Under the pieces are notes generated by a model. It did no database searches and was not told the origin of the DNA. It saw only the letters and a list, made by a program, of their open reading frames with translations. From Moniliophthora roreri (lineage: Eukaryota > Basidiomycota > Agaricomycetes > Agaricales > Marasmiaceae), in assembly GCA_001466705.2 (NCBI GenBank), contig LATX02000176.1, forward strand, positions 62,001-126,000: a DNA stretch of 64,000 bases. Reading direction: 5' to 3'. A program made the translations under genes and the position numbers. Of the stretch, positions 47,534-59,880 are shown one piece after another (positions within the stretch are counted from its first letter, which is position 1; each line of letters opens with the position of its first letter).

Positions 47534-48770
47534 TCTTTTCCCATGAGATCAAAGATCTCCTCTTGTTCTCCTTCTCCTTGTTCGGCAATTAGCGCTCAGA
47601 TCTTTGTGAAAGCCTCTCGCGGAGAGAGCTTCTTTGGTTCGTATTTGGGTGGGGGAGTTTGTTGTGTTTGTCCTTTGGTGGGACAATCTCATGAGATGTG
47701 ACTGGTCTTTGCACAACAGAAACACTTCCCTGTAACCATGTAATCCTTCCTATCTGATTCGGATAACATTTGTCCGACTGTCACTTCTTTTTCCTTTCGA
47801 GCGATCTTCAGCTTGATCGGCTCTCTCTTCTTCCTATTGGCCATGACCAACTTGTACTGGTTGTCGTATTTGACTGCCAGTTTGTACCATTCGTCCAGGG
47901 TTTCAGGTTCTCTGTCAGTTCAGAGCATGATCTTGTTCTGGAGGGATTTGGGAAGTCTGTCTCTAAAGAATTTCGTAAGGGCCTCGTCGTCGTATTTGGT
48001 GTCCATTGCAATGAGGCAGAATCGATTGACGTATTCGTCGGCCCTATCCTTTATTTTGATCTCCTCGATCTTCATCTGCACTTCTCTGACAACGTTGACG
48101 GGTTGCCATTCATTTTGGAATCTCTGCTTGAAACTACTCCACGTTTCTTCAGCAGCTTCCTTCTTCTTCTCGGAGTCATCGTCTTCAGGAAACAATCTCA
48201 TCGTCTCTCTTATCTTCCATTCCCTGGTATCTCCTTTGATGAGAGAGAGAAGGATCATCTTTTTCTTCTCGTCAGTGTTCGCCTTGATCAGATTCATTGC
48301 GAAATAAAGTTCGAGGTCGAGGAGGAAGCGGCAGGTGTCCAATTGTTTTCCTAAAAAGGGGTCTGGAGTCGGTCCCTTACTTGCTTTGTCCTTCTTGTCA
48401 TCAATCGTCTGGAGTATAGCCATGGAAATAGTTCTGGCCCATTGTTTGTTGGTGTCGTCATGTTCTATTTTCAGTTTAACGTCCAGTGCAGCAGCAGCGC
48501 TTCCACTTGGAGTCGTCATTTCTGGGGTCAGGGTATGGAACAGATTTCGGTATTTGTCAAATGGATCAGTTTTGGAAGACTTAGCTTTGGGTTCTGTTCT
48601 TTCTAGTTGGAGACTTTCGACTGCTCCTCTCCGCTGACTATGAGTAATTCGGTGTGGGGTTCATTCGGGATCGGGGTTCAGTAGTTGTTCGGCTACTTTG
48701 AGTTGATCGTCGAGATCGGATTCTTTGGCTGCTGTAAAGGGAGCCCTCGGGGGAGTCATGTTTCGATTAT
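47524..48770 (-). pseudogene. gag: Gag of A3
   Basis: The capsid-like block is open (48519-47920): DPFLGKQLDTCRFLLDLELY, EETWSSFKQRFQNEWQPVN, RADEYVNRFCLIAMD. Further on the zinc knuckle has decayed to CFCCAKTSHIS-stop-DC. Upstream N-terminus has a TGA. Similarity to A1 Gag is very high. Confidence 0.85.
47527..47533 (-). promoter_or_regulatory. -1 frameshift heptamer of A3
   Basis: GAG GGT TTT TGA on the - strand, identical in position to A1 and C. Confidence 0.75.
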
Positions 48771-48804
48771 CAGTGGTGCCTAAACCTGGGTAGGTTGGCA
48801 ACGA

Positions 48805-48816
48805 TCAGCTTGACCT
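48805..48816 (-). promoter_or_regulatory. Primer binding site of A3
   Basis: 12 nt complementary to the LTR sequence downstream of the TATA box, as in A1 and C. Confidence 0.7.
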
Positions 48817-48818
48817 TT

Positions 48819-49425
48819 TGTTACGTTACTTGCGCAGCAACAACAACAACAACTCAACACCACAGTGATGTAGTAGCATTAAGCACGTAGATCAAGTTTG
48901 AGTTCCAACAACTAACAAAAGATGAAATCCTCTGTTAAGCTGTTCTCAAAAGAGTTGTTCGATGTGAGCAAGATATCCAATGGATTAACCAGGTCAAGCT
49001 GAGGTAGCTTAGACCTGCAAACTGTCTACTTATACAGCAATTATAGCTACTAGTTTGCATACAAACTGTTAGAGTGACATCGTTTGTTTAGTAAACAGAA
49101 TGTACCTATGATGATATCATAAATAAGAGCATGACATCAGAGATGATGTCGAGGAAGTAAAAAATAGATATAATGATACAATAAGCGACGTCAGAGATGA
49201 CATCGCATCATAAATAGAAAGAAAGAGAAACAAATAGAATAATGACCTCATACTGATGTCATGAATGACATAGTAATGACGTCGTAAATAGAATGGAAGG
49301 CATGGGATCGGAAAAGGGGACTGGGAAGGTGAATGTGTCCAGATGTCAAAAAGAAGCATAGGTGAAAAGAGAAAACTAGTGCTTAAAGGTGCTAAAGTGT
49401 CAAAGCAGTGATTGTGAAAAAGAAA
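48819..49425 (-). repeat. 5' LTR of A3 (cut by gap)
   Basis: 607 bp up to the N. The - strand TATAAG box is followed about 31 nt later by TCAGCTTGACCT (complement at 48991-49002). The primer site is at 48805-48816, two bases inside the LTR. Confidence 0.9.
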
Positions 49426-49426
49426 N

Positions 49427-49790
49427 AACAAAAGTTTTCAGCCAAACTCGACAAGACTGCGAGTGAAAAGTCAATGCATTCAGAGTTGCAGCCACGGCTA
49501 ACGCCCCCAACATTCTGAACTGTCAAAATGGTCCAAAATGCATCCCTCTTCATGCTCGCAGTAGTGATCTAGGATGCGCCGCCTCTGCTGGACTATGTGT
49601 ACTGTTTGATCTGGAAAATTCGAATGCTCTCAATACAAGCCGGATGACAAGGCAACTTCTCTGCGCATGGGGAAAGGTCATGGTTAGAATTCAAACAGTA
49701 TGTGCTCACCTTTCATTTCACTGACTTGCACCTAACTGTACAATGAGGCACTCAGTGTCGCCAAGGGACAGGAATACGGCTCACAACACA
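49427..49790 (+). pseudogene. Unrecognised coding fragment
   Basis: One + strand frame reads KVFSQTRQDCE-stop-KVNAFRVAATA, NAPNILNCQNGPKCIPLHAR, SSDLGCAASAGLCVLFDLEN and TSRMTRQLLCAWGKV, with CpG-containing codons and protein-like composition. The TGA may be a former Arg or Trp codon. It begins at the N gap and ends at a MITE edge; family unknown. Confidence 0.35.
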
Positions 49791-49793
49791 AAC

Positions 49794-50417
49794 TGAGTGT
49801 ATTTCCTTTGTATTAATAGCATAAAAAGAACACCTTGTACATAGTGACAGCAGGCATATTCTGTATTTTCTAATAATTTTATAACAATGAAATTATAAAA
49901 TTATCCTTTAGTTTTCTAATTACAAATATACTAGATTTTCTGCCTTATAAAATAGTGAGAAAACATTCAGAAAATAAATATAAAATTTTGAATATTATAT
50001 CAAGGAAAACATGTTAAATACAAAAGGAAAATTATATGAAAACTATCTGAAAACTGCTGTAAGATATAGTATTTCCACATGATTTTCCTAGTGTTTTCTC
50101 TGTGTTTTCCTAGTGTTTTCTCTGACTTTCCCACAATAAAAAATTTGGAATTTTTATCTTATCTTATCAGCATTTTCTGAGGATTTTCAACCAGAGAAAA
50201 TTTAATGTTTTCTCAGCATGGAAATTATTCTAATATATTGTATTGTCTATTAATTCTCAGCATTTGAAGATTCTATATCTTTTGTTGTTGAAAATTTAGC
50301 ATCCTCCAGACATATTCTTGTTGAGAGGTCACAGCTTTTTTGAAAATCTTCTTTGCAAGAAGATTAAGTGTTTTCTCAATCAGAAAACCATGTTAAAAGA
50401 ACACCTCGTACATAGTG
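49794..50417 (+). mobile_element. CACTA-ended MITE, copy 4, rearranged
   Basis: A short inverted MITE end (49794-49847, finishing CATAGTG) abuts an interior MITE segment that runs to a normal right end (CATAGTG at 50411-50417). The two parts are in opposite orientation, so this is an inverted or two-copy remnant. Confidence 0.75.
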
Positions 50418-50775
50418 AAAAGGTGGCAAGAAAGGAGAGAGTGAAGGTATAAGTTCTTTTATTTCTTCTTGGTTCTTCTTGCTCACTTCTCTTTCTTTAG
50501 TTAATGATGCTTTTGTGGTAATCAAGACTTCTGGTCAAGGTGTCACTGCATCCAACATCAACACCTTCTCGGTGTGTTTGGCATGCTCACTTATCCCTGG
50601 AGGGTATCCCTGTCATTTCCTTCCTGGATTCAAGAACTGCACCCATTGTGAAAAGCATCACCTCAAGTGCTCAAACAGCCTTTCAGTTGAAGAGCTTGAG
50701 CTGATGTTTCAGCAACTCCTCCCCCTTTTCTTAGGTTCCATGCCTGGTNCCACACACTTGCCAGTCTGTTAATTT
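50418..50775 (+). pseudogene. Cys-cluster protein fragment
   Basis: After KGGKKGESEG comes a probable intron (GTATAAGT ... TTTCTTTAG, ending about 50500). Then NDAFVVIKTSGQG and CLACSLIPGGYPCHFLPGFK, NCTHCEKHHLKCSN: CxxC-x(n)-C ... CxxC-x(n)-C, the same style of cluster as in the antisense ORF of element B. It is truncated on the left by MITE 4 and on the right by the N at 50749. Confidence 0.5.
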
Positions 50776-53700
50776 GTCTAAGATAAGACTAATGGAAAAC
50801 TACCCAAAAGATAACCTCCAAAAGTCTAACTCAGGTTGTTGTGCAAGTGTGGATCAATGTGATCAGAGTTACTGCACTTAGAATGCCAACAAAACTCTTA
50901 GCTAGGTTGATTCTCTCTTATTGAAGCAATCTACTTCAAAGTGTTCACCTCCAGAGGAGTATATATGGTTTTAAAATGGTTTATATCACAAACACACACA
51001 CAAAACACAAAGAACACAGTGCACAAAGCACAAACACAAGAGCTACAGTCCTGTACAAAGACTCGATAGCCAATATAGTCTGACCCTATGAAGTTCAAGA
51101 CTTCTTCAAGATAACTACAGCACACAGTGTACTGGAAAAGGTCCTAGACCAATTTCTACAAAGAGCTCAGTGCAGGCACACCTCTTGCTAAGTGTGTCAC
51201 AACCTGATACACACACAGGCCACACTCCAAGTGCCCAAGGCTTCTTCTTGGTGTAAAGTGTCTCTTAGAAAAGTGCTACAACACACTCAAGATGTTACTC
51301 TTATCTCTTACAACACAAGTTCACTATCAGATGTCTATCTCTCTGGAGTCACTCAGGACCAATCTCCAGGGCCTGTAGTGAGGAAGCAAAACTGGAATGG
51401 CACACAAATTTATACACCAAACAAACTCGTCATGTATTCACAATCAGAGGGGGCAGAGTTACTTGAGTATGTACAAATATCTAGCTGTCCTTATATATGG
51501 TCCAAGGAATATATCTACAGAAAATTATAAATAATGTCTGATAATTCAGGAAATGACAAATGAGTGACTGAGATACTAAAAGAGGGATTATTTGGATGTC
51601 ACAGAGTCTGGCCACTAGGGTATCTGACCATATCTGCGTGGGTATCTACGCCTCCAGGCATTCAAGACTCTATAATTTGTATTTTCTCTTTTCTAAGTTG
51701 GGTATCTACAAGCGGATGGCTGTATCCATCCCGTTTCTTTACAACATTCCCCTTTTCTAGTATCCACACATTGGCAGAGGCCTAGATGCCAAAGTTTCCA
51801 AGGTTGGAACACACTGTTACTGTTCCTATCTCCTTCAACAATGCATGCTCAGTCTTATTTAGAACTTATTATGTGTTATATATTCTTCATATAGCTCATT
51901 CTATCTGTCTGTAGGNACGATAATTTGTCTAAGATAAGACTAGTGGAAAACTACCCAAAAAGATAACCTCCAAAAGTCTAACTCAGTTTGTTGTGCAAGT
52001 GTGGATCAACATGATCAGAGTTACTGCACTTAGAATGCCAACAAAACTCTTAGCTAGGTTGATTCTCTCTTATTGAAGTGTTCTACTTCAAAGTGTTCAC
52101 CTCCAGAGGAGTATATATGGTTTTAAAATGGTTTATATCACAAACACACACACAAAACACAAAGAACACAGTGCACAAAGCACAAACACAAGAGCTACAG
52201 TCCCATACAAAGACTCGATAGCTGATATAGTCTGACCCTATGGAGTTCAAGACTTCTTCAAGATAACTACAGCACACAGTGTACTGGAAAAGGTCCTAGA
52301 CCAATTTCTACAAAGAGTTCAGTGCAGGCACACCCCTTGCTAAGACTCTAAGTGTGTCACAACCTGATACACACACAGGCCACACTCCAAGTGCCCAAGG
52401 CTCCTTCTTGGTGTAAAGTTTCTCTTAGAAGAGTGCGACAATGCACTCAAGATGTTACTCTTATCTCTTACAACACAAGTTCGTTATCAGATGTCTATCT
52501 CTCTGGAGTCACTCAGGACCAATCTCCAGAGCCTGTAGTGAGGAAGCAAAACTGGAATGGCACACAAATTTATACACCAAACAAACTTGTCATGTATTCA
52601 CAATCAGAGGGGGCAGAGTTACTTGAGTATGTACAAATATCTAGCTGTCCTTATATATGGTCCAAGGAATATATCTACAGAAAATTATAAATAATGTCTG
52701 ATAATTCAGGAAATGACAAATGAGTGACTGAGATACTAAAAGAGGGATTATTTGGATGTCACAGAGTCTGGCCACTAGGGTATCCGACCATATCCACATG
52801 GGTATCTACGTCTCCAGGCATTCTAGACTCTATAATTTGTATTTTCTCTTTTCTAAGTCAGGTATCTATGAGCGGATGGCTGTATCCGTCCCATCTTTTG
52901 ACAGCATTTCCCTTTTCTAGTACCTGCACATCGGCAGAGGCCTAGATGCCAAAGTTTCCAAGGTCGGAACACACTGTTATTGTCCCTATCTCCTTTGACA
53001 ATGCACACTCAGTCTTATTTCAGATTTCTTGCATGTTAGATATTCTTCATATGTCTTGTAGTATCTGTCTATAGGTAGTAAAGGTCCCTCGGAAGTGATT
53101 TCTGTCTTTCTGAGCAGTCTTTGTACCTAGTTTGCTTATCGCATATTGTTTAGCTGCCAGTGAATTCTTTATTAAGAGATCACCTGCTTTGACTCTGATC
53201 TGTATATTGACTTCGGAGGAGGATCGTNTGTGTCACAACCTGATACACACACAGGCCACACTCCAAGTGCCCAAGGCTCCTTCTTGGTGTAAAGTTTCTC
53301 TTAGAAAAGTGCTATAATACACTCAAGATGTTACTCTTATCTCTTACGATGCAAGTTCATTATCAGATTTCTATCTCTCTGGAGTCACTCAGAACCAATC
53401 TCCAGGGCCTGTAGTGAGGAAGCAAAACTGGAATGGCACACAAATTTATACACCAAACAAACTTGTCATGTATTCACAATCAGAGGGGGCAGAGTTACTT
53501 GAGTATGTACAAATATCTAGCTGTCCTTATATATGGTCCAAGGAATATATCTACAGAAAATTATAAATAAGGTCCAATAATTCAGGAAATGACAAATAAG
53601 TGACTGAGATACTAAAAGAGAGATTATTCGGATGTCACGGAGTCTGGCCACTAGGGTATCTGACCATATCTGCACAGGTATCTATGCCTCCAGGCATTCT

Positions 53701-54675
53701 AGACTCTATAATTTGTATTTTCTCTTTTCTAAGTCGGGTATCTACAAGCGGATGGCTGTATCCATCCTGTTTCTTTACAGCATTTCCCTTTCTAGTAGCC
53801 GCACATCGGCAGAGGCCTAGATGCCAAAGTTTCCAAGGTCAGAACATGCTGTTACTGTTTCTATCTCCTTCGACAATGCACACTCGGTCTTATTATGTGT
53901 TATATATTCTTCGTATAGCTTGTTCTATCTGTCTGTAGGTAGTGGATATCCTTCAGAAGTGATTTCTGTCTTTCCAAGCTGACTTTATACCTATTTTCAC
54001 TTATCACATATTGGTTAGCTGCCGGTGAATTCTTTATTAAGAGATCCCCTGCTTTGACTCTGATCTGTATATTGACTTCAGAGGAGGATTGTTCTATGAT
54101 CGTTCCTGTTCTAAGTCGTCTTTCTGTTTTGATGTCTCCTCAGGTAGTGGATGTCCTTCAGAAGTGATTTCTGTCTTTCCGAGCAGTCTTTGTACCTAGT
54201 TTGCTTATCGCATATTGTTTATCTGCCAGTGAATTCTTTATTAAGAGATTGCCTGCTTTGACTCTGATCTGTATATTGACTTCAGAGGAGGATTGTTCTA
54301 TGATTGTTCCTGTTCTAAGTCGTCTTTCTGTTTTGATGTCTCCTCTAAGTACCTCTGTACTGTTTGACTGCAGCTTGCACTTTGCAGATGTCATAGAAAA
54401 GTAAAGTAGAAGTTAAAATCCCACTGATAGCACTTTGAGAGCTTGGTTAACTAGCCAATGCGTTCATTGGGCCATAGTTAGATTCCCTACAGGTTTTGGG
54501 AGTGATCCACTTTGGATCTGATACGTAGACAGATTAGAAAGTACAGCTTAGACACCTCTGTATAGCGTATCATATAGCTCTTCATACTTTCTAAGGTACC
54601 ACAGCTTCTCTAAGGCAATGACTAGCAGACTGGGCTCACTCTAGTCCTTATTACCTGTTATCTCGTGACATATTA
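50769..54675 (+). repeat. Repeat R1, copy c: three diverged partial copies
   Basis: Segments 50769-51915, 51917-53227 and 53229-54675 repeat the same R1 intervals but, unlike the other N-flanked duplications, differ at many positions, mostly C/T and G/A. They are separated by Ns at 51916 and 53228. The last segment also contains a ~204-bp tandem duplication (about 53939-54142 and 54143-54346). Confidence 0.7.
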
Positions 54676-55160
54676 ATGCCAGGAATGGGCTTTACCTGGC
54701 ATCGGATCAGACTGATTTCACACCAGAAATGGGTGCACCTCCTCGCACCTCTCTTCTGCCCTCCACCACACCTCTCTCACCTAGTCTCTGGCCTCTTCAA
54801 GTCTTGTGAAAAATTTTCAAGTGCCCCATGTGTCATCTGCCAGTGATCACTTCTGGCGACAGTGACTCATCGCCGGTCCCTCAACTTCAACTATCAATCT
54901 GGTGACTGTTTGTCGTTGTACCTGTATCCGTCGTCATTGTTCCCACCATCCTGGACATCAGCTGGTCACCAGTCCCTTACTGCTGGTCTCAGTGACTCAT
55001 GTGACTCATCACTAGTTCTGCCACATCAAGCATTGCTCTCACAGCCTTCGTTGTTGTTCCGAATGCCCTCATCGTTGCCCAGAGTAGCTGTTGTTGTTGT
55101 TGTAGAGAAGAATCTCAGGTGCATCTTAATATTGTGAAAGGATTCTCAATGCTAACGTTT
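54676..55160 (+). repeat. Repeat R2, left arm of a 485-bp inverted pair
   Basis: Matches the reverse complement of 59235-59719. Its outer end is a hairpin, ATGCCAGG (11-nt loop) CCTGGCAT at 54676-54702. It interrupts repeat R1 directly after CATATTA. Confidence 0.8.
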
Positions 55161-55311
55161 TGTCTCTAGATCTGAATTAATATTATCTGCTGCCACACTG
55201 TGTCTCTGCAACCGCAACATTAATCAAGCTCTCGAGTCCAAGATGTTTTCATAGTCTTCCCCTTCCTATTGCCCCTCTTCACTTTTATAATTCTACATGG
55301 CAGTTCCACTA

Positions 55312-55740
55312 TGCCCATCAGGAGGCAGCATCCAGGAGCAAGTAGTTATTGGGAGTTGTGGGAACACTTGACAAGTGACTGAAATGGCAAGGACTGGGAG
55401 ACAGTGCACATATACATTGGATGTTGGATCACTTTATGGGAGGCATTTCATATCCACTATCATCCTGTGGCCTCATTCTCTGATGCCAAGTCTGCCTTCA
55501 ACATCACCCATTATCTAATTGGGTCGCTCCCAGCATCCTCTGATATTTTAATGGCAGTCTCTCTCCTGGCATTGGTGGCATCAGGCTCATCTCTGCTACT
55601 TATCTTGATATGGCTTTCTTGTTTTGTGTATGGTGAGTGCGACTATCCTGCTCCCTATGCACTGGAACTAGAATATAGTATATTGTATTGTACAATGTCC
55701 AATACACCTGTGGTCACCCACACATGTATTTAATACTGTT
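55312..55740 (+). pseudogene. Unrecognised coding-like fragment
   Basis: MPIRRQHPGASSYWELWEHL, a TGA, then NGKDWETVHIYIGCWITLWE and SFSDAKSAFNITHYLIG read in one frame. Composition is protein-like; no family recognised. Confidence 0.3.
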
Positions 55741-56185
55741 TACTCAATAATCTATACATGTGTACTCCCAGTCATGTCCCTCTGTCTCAAACCAGAGTGT
55801 GGAAACCATGTTTGGTGTAAGTCCCTAGTGCCCGATAAGCGCTGGTTCTCTGTCTCCTCAATTTTGACCTTATTGTGAGGGTATTCACTAACCTACCACC
55901 TTCAGAAGGGTGTATATATGTATTAGCCATTAATATATTTGTATATTGAGTGCTGCAGATGTCTCAGTATCTAATAGAAGGGATGCAACAGCCCAATTCA
56001 CTCCAAAGATCTGAGAAACTCACCCCTTCTGACAGTTCATTGGTTCCTGTAACATTCAATGCCATTATTCTACTCAATATACTGATCCAGAAGCACTCCA
56101 ATATCACTGAGGAGTATATTTAGCAAACATCTTAGCATTATCTCCTGTAGAGAACCTGTGAGTTGAGTCGAAAGTCACAAAAAGC

Positions 56186-57676
56186 TGAGAAACTCACCAC
56201 CTTTTTGGGATTTCCGACATTTATCAATTCCCCTATGGGTCTGTGGTCAAAAATCAGGTGAATAAATATCATTTACAATATTTAATGAGTTTCTGAAGCT
56301 TCTGAGAGCAGACAGACTTGGGGAATTTGGTGGTTCAGGTTGAGATTCTGTCTGAGACAGATATTGATGCATAACTACATATTGATCATAAATAATCTTT
56401 GACTCAAATCAACATCCTATGGTGAACTTTTGAACCAGACCTGCTGTAACTTTTATCTCTGCTCTATATGGTTTCCTTTGAACGTTACTGAAATCCCAAG
56501 ATTAAAGGGACCAGTAATACCATGTAAAGGACAGACAATTTGAACCAGCTGAAAACCATACCTCACACCTCTGTTTCCAGAGACAATTTTCTACAACTGC
56601 AATTCTAGTATTGTCATTCAATAATAACAAAAATACATTGTGAACTATCAAAATCTGAGAAAATAAGTAGGGTAGTTCTTTCAAACGATAAGTATCTAAG
56701 AAAAGTGCAAGTGCTTGTTGTGTGGTATGACTAAAACTTGACCTGTACCTTGATTTTCATTGCTGACAATGCCCCATCTCTTTAGCTATCACAGCTATTC
56801 AGTCACAAATGAAAGATGGTGTTGTTTTGTTGTGTAGCTGGGTGAACGATGGCGAGCCTGTGAGATAACATAGATTAAGGTGGTCCTTGATTCAGTATAG
56901 GCTGCAGTGCATTTGGTGCAAGCCTGAAGTNTGAGAAACTCACCACCTTTTTGGGATTTCCGACATTTATCAATTCCCCTATGGGTCTGTGGTCAAAAAT
57001 CAGGTGAATAAATATCATTTACAATATTTAATGAGTTTCTGAAGCTTCTGAGAGCAGACAGACTTGGGGAATTTGGTGGTTCAGGTTGAGATTCTGTCTG
57101 AGACAGATATTGATGCATAACTACATATTGATCATAAATAATCTTTGACTCAAATCAACATCCTATGGTGAACTTTTGAACCAGACCTGCTGTAACTTTT
57201 ATCTCTGCTCTATATGGTTTCCTTTGAACGTTACTGAAATCCCAAGATTAAAGGGACCAGTAATACCATGTAAAGGACAGACAATTTGAACCAGCTGAAA
57301 ACCATACCTCACACCTCTGTTTCCAGAGACAATTTTCTACAACTGCAATTCTAGTATTGTCATTCAATAATAACAAAAATACATTGTGAACTATCAAAAT
57401 CTGAGAAAATAAGTAGGGTAGTTCTTTCAAACGATAAGTATCTAAGAAAAGTGCAAGTGCTTGTTGTGTGGTATGACTAAAACTTGACCTGTACCTTGAT
57501 TTTCATTGCTGACAATGCCCCATCTCTTTAGCTATCACAGCTATTCAGTCACAAATGAAAGATGGTGTTGTTTTGTTGTGTAGCTGGGTGAACGATGGCG
57601 AGCCTGTGAGATAACATAGATTAAGGTGGTCCTTGATTCAGTATAGGCTGCAGTGCATTTGGTGCAAGCCTGAAGT
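56186..57676. repeat. 745-bp direct duplication across an N gap
   Basis: 56186-56930 and 56932-57676 match across the N at 56931. Probable unmerged contig overlap. Confidence 0.85.
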
Positions 57677-59062
57677 ACCAGGGGTGCCTCTCAGTATACT
57701 GTAGCTCTAGAGATTTGATCGGAAATGTTATTTCTGACTTGATGCCGAGGTTTCTATGCATGTGGAATGACAGGGACAATAGGTTTGGAGTCATTTGGAG
57801 CCAGAGAGTCCCCGGGAATGTTGGAAATGTGCAATCTGGATGAGGGTAAGTGAATGGTAGACTTAAGATTCAGAGCAGGGTATGGCTTTCAACCAAAGAC
57901 TGTGACACTCACCATATTTATATCTCCAAGCAAATATTGCGTTCCCTCCCTGACTCTTCATCCAGCCCGACAAGCTACTTGTCCTGATCAGTAAGCCTGG
58001 AGCAACATTGGACCAAACCGTACATCCCTCATGTTTGAAGTCACGTATTCCTGGGCTTCAAGTATTTGTGTGACACAAGGGATGCACAAGAATGGGGTGA
58101 AGACGTTGTTCATAAGGATAGAAGNTGATTTTCATTGCTGACAATGCCCCATCTCTTTAGCTATCACAGCTATTCAGCCACAAATGAAAGATGGCATTGT
58201 TTTGTTGTGTGGCTGGGCAAACGATGGCAAGCCTGTGAGATAATGCAGATTAAGGTGGTCCTCAATTCAGTATAGGCCACAGTGCATTCGGTGCAAGCCT
58301 GAAGTACCAGGAGTGCCTCTCAGTATACTGTAGCCCTAGAGATTTGATCGGAAACATTATTTCTGACTTGACACCAAGGTTTCTATGCATGTGGAATGAC
58401 AGAGACAATAGGTTTGGAGTCATTTGGAGCCAGAGAGTCCCCAGGAATGTTGAAAACATGCAATCTGGATGAGAGTAAGTGAATGGTAGACTTAAGATTC
58501 AGAGCAGAGTATGGCTTTCAGCTGGGTGAACGATGGCGAGCCTGTGAGATAACATAGATTAAGGTGGTCCTTGATTCAGTATAGGCTGCAGTGCATTTGG
58601 TGCAAGCCTGAAGTACCAGGGGTGCCTCTCAGTATACTGTAGCTCTAGAGATTTGATCGGAAATGTTATTTCTGACTTGATGCCGAGGTTTCTATGCATG
58701 TGGAATGACAGGGACAATAGGTTTGGAGTCATTTGGAGCCAGAGAGTCCCCGGGAATGTTGGAAATGTGCAATCTGGATGAGGGTAAGTGAATGGTAGAC
58801 TTAAGATTCAGAGCAGGGTATGGCTTTCAACCAAAGACTGTGACACTCACCATATTTATATCTCCAAGCAAATATTGCGTTCCCTCCCTGACTCTTCATC
58901 CAGCCCGACAAGCTACTTGTCCTGATCAGTAAGCCTGGAGCAACATTGGACCAAACCGTACATCCCTCATGTTTGAAGTCACGTATTCCTGGGCTTCAAG
59001 TATTTGTGTGACACAAGGGATGCACAAGAATGGGGTGAAGACGTTGTTCATAAGGATAGAAG
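57497..59062. repeat. Three-copy block around the N at 58125
   Basis: 57583-58124 and 58521-59062 (542 bp) appear identical. Between them 58126-58520 is a third, diverged copy corresponding to 57497-57890, differing mainly at CpG sites. Confidence 0.75.
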
Positions 59063-59234
59063 GTGGAGTATATCAGGACTTGTGAGGGGAAGAACAGCGG
59101 ACTGTCTTGAGGCTCAAGGATAACATGCTCTCTGCCCTCCTTCTGACAGGTTTGGGACAGTCATCAGGTCAAAATGAAAACTTTCTTGATACCAGTTATA
59201 GTAATATAGTTGATAACTATTGACATCTATAAAC

Positions 59235-59719
59235 AAATGTTAGCATCGAGAATCCTTTCACAATATTAAGATGCACCTGAGATTCTTCTCTATGACAATG
59301 ACAACAGCTACTCTGGGCAACGACGAGGGCATTTGGAACAACAATGAAGGCTGTGGGAGCAATGCTTGACATGGCAGAACCAGTGATGAGTCACATGAGT
59401 CACTGAGACCAGCAGTAAGGGACCGGCGACCAGCTGACATCCAGGATGGCAGGAATGATGACAACGGATACAGGTACAACGACAAACAGTTGCCAGATTG
59501 ATGGTTGAAGTTGAGGGACTGGCGATGAGTCACTGTTGCCAGAAGTGATCACCGGCAGATGACACATGGGGCACTTGAAAATTTTTCATGGGACTTAAAG
59601 AGGCCAGAGACTAGGTGAGAGAGGTGTGGTGGAGGGCAGAAGAGAGGTGCAAGAAGGTGCACCCATTTCCGGTGTGAAATCAGTCTGATCTGACGCCAGG
59701 TAAAGCCTGTTCCTGGCAT
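59235..59719 (-). repeat. Repeat R2, right arm of the inverted pair
   Basis: Reverse complement of 54676-55160 with scattered, mostly transition differences. The outer hairpin is kept with one CpG-type mismatch (CCTGGCGT). A 91-codon frame (59533-59258) remains open in both arms (54862-55137 in the other), possibly by chance. Confidence 0.8.
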
Positions 59720-59880
59720 CTTATCAGTTGTGATACCTGGGACACAAAGGTGCTATCATCCACCTCTAATCACTGAAGACGCTGGATTGATGTTTACCAG
59801 CCGAGGCTGAAATCATGATGTTAGCATGCTTGAATACTCCAGCAGCTAACAGAACAGTGAGACTTACCAGCACAGGCTGA

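Larger units (their letters stand above)
41030..49425 (-). mobile_element. Ty3/gypsy element A3, family A, with MITE inside
   Basis: Both LTRs, primer site, gag, frameshift heptamer, complete pol, chromodomain and the best-preserved ORF3. A MITE splits the integrase at 43752-44487. The 5' LTR ends at the N at 49426, so its target duplication is not visible. LTRs are about 98.5% identical over 607 bp; 6 of the 9 differences are CpG transitions. Confidence 0.95.
55860..59062 (-). pseudogene. Intron-containing hypothetical gene, partly duplicated by gaps
   Basis: The - strand shows intron signals, for example GTGAGTTT...CTCAACTCACAG (about 56203-56150) and GTGAGTGTC...CATCCAG (about 57912-57838). 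Before the second is a frame with FTPFLCIPCVTQILEAQEYV and VREGTQYLLGDINM, containing two TGA codons at likely Arg positions. After it: NIPGDSLAPNDSKPIVPVIP and EAPLVLQACTKCTAAY. Segments repeat around Ns at 56931 and 58125. Family unknown. Confidence 0.4.

Noticed and set aside
47770..48354. 194-codon + strand frame opposite A3 gag
   Set aside because: Antisense shadow of gag, with no independent support.
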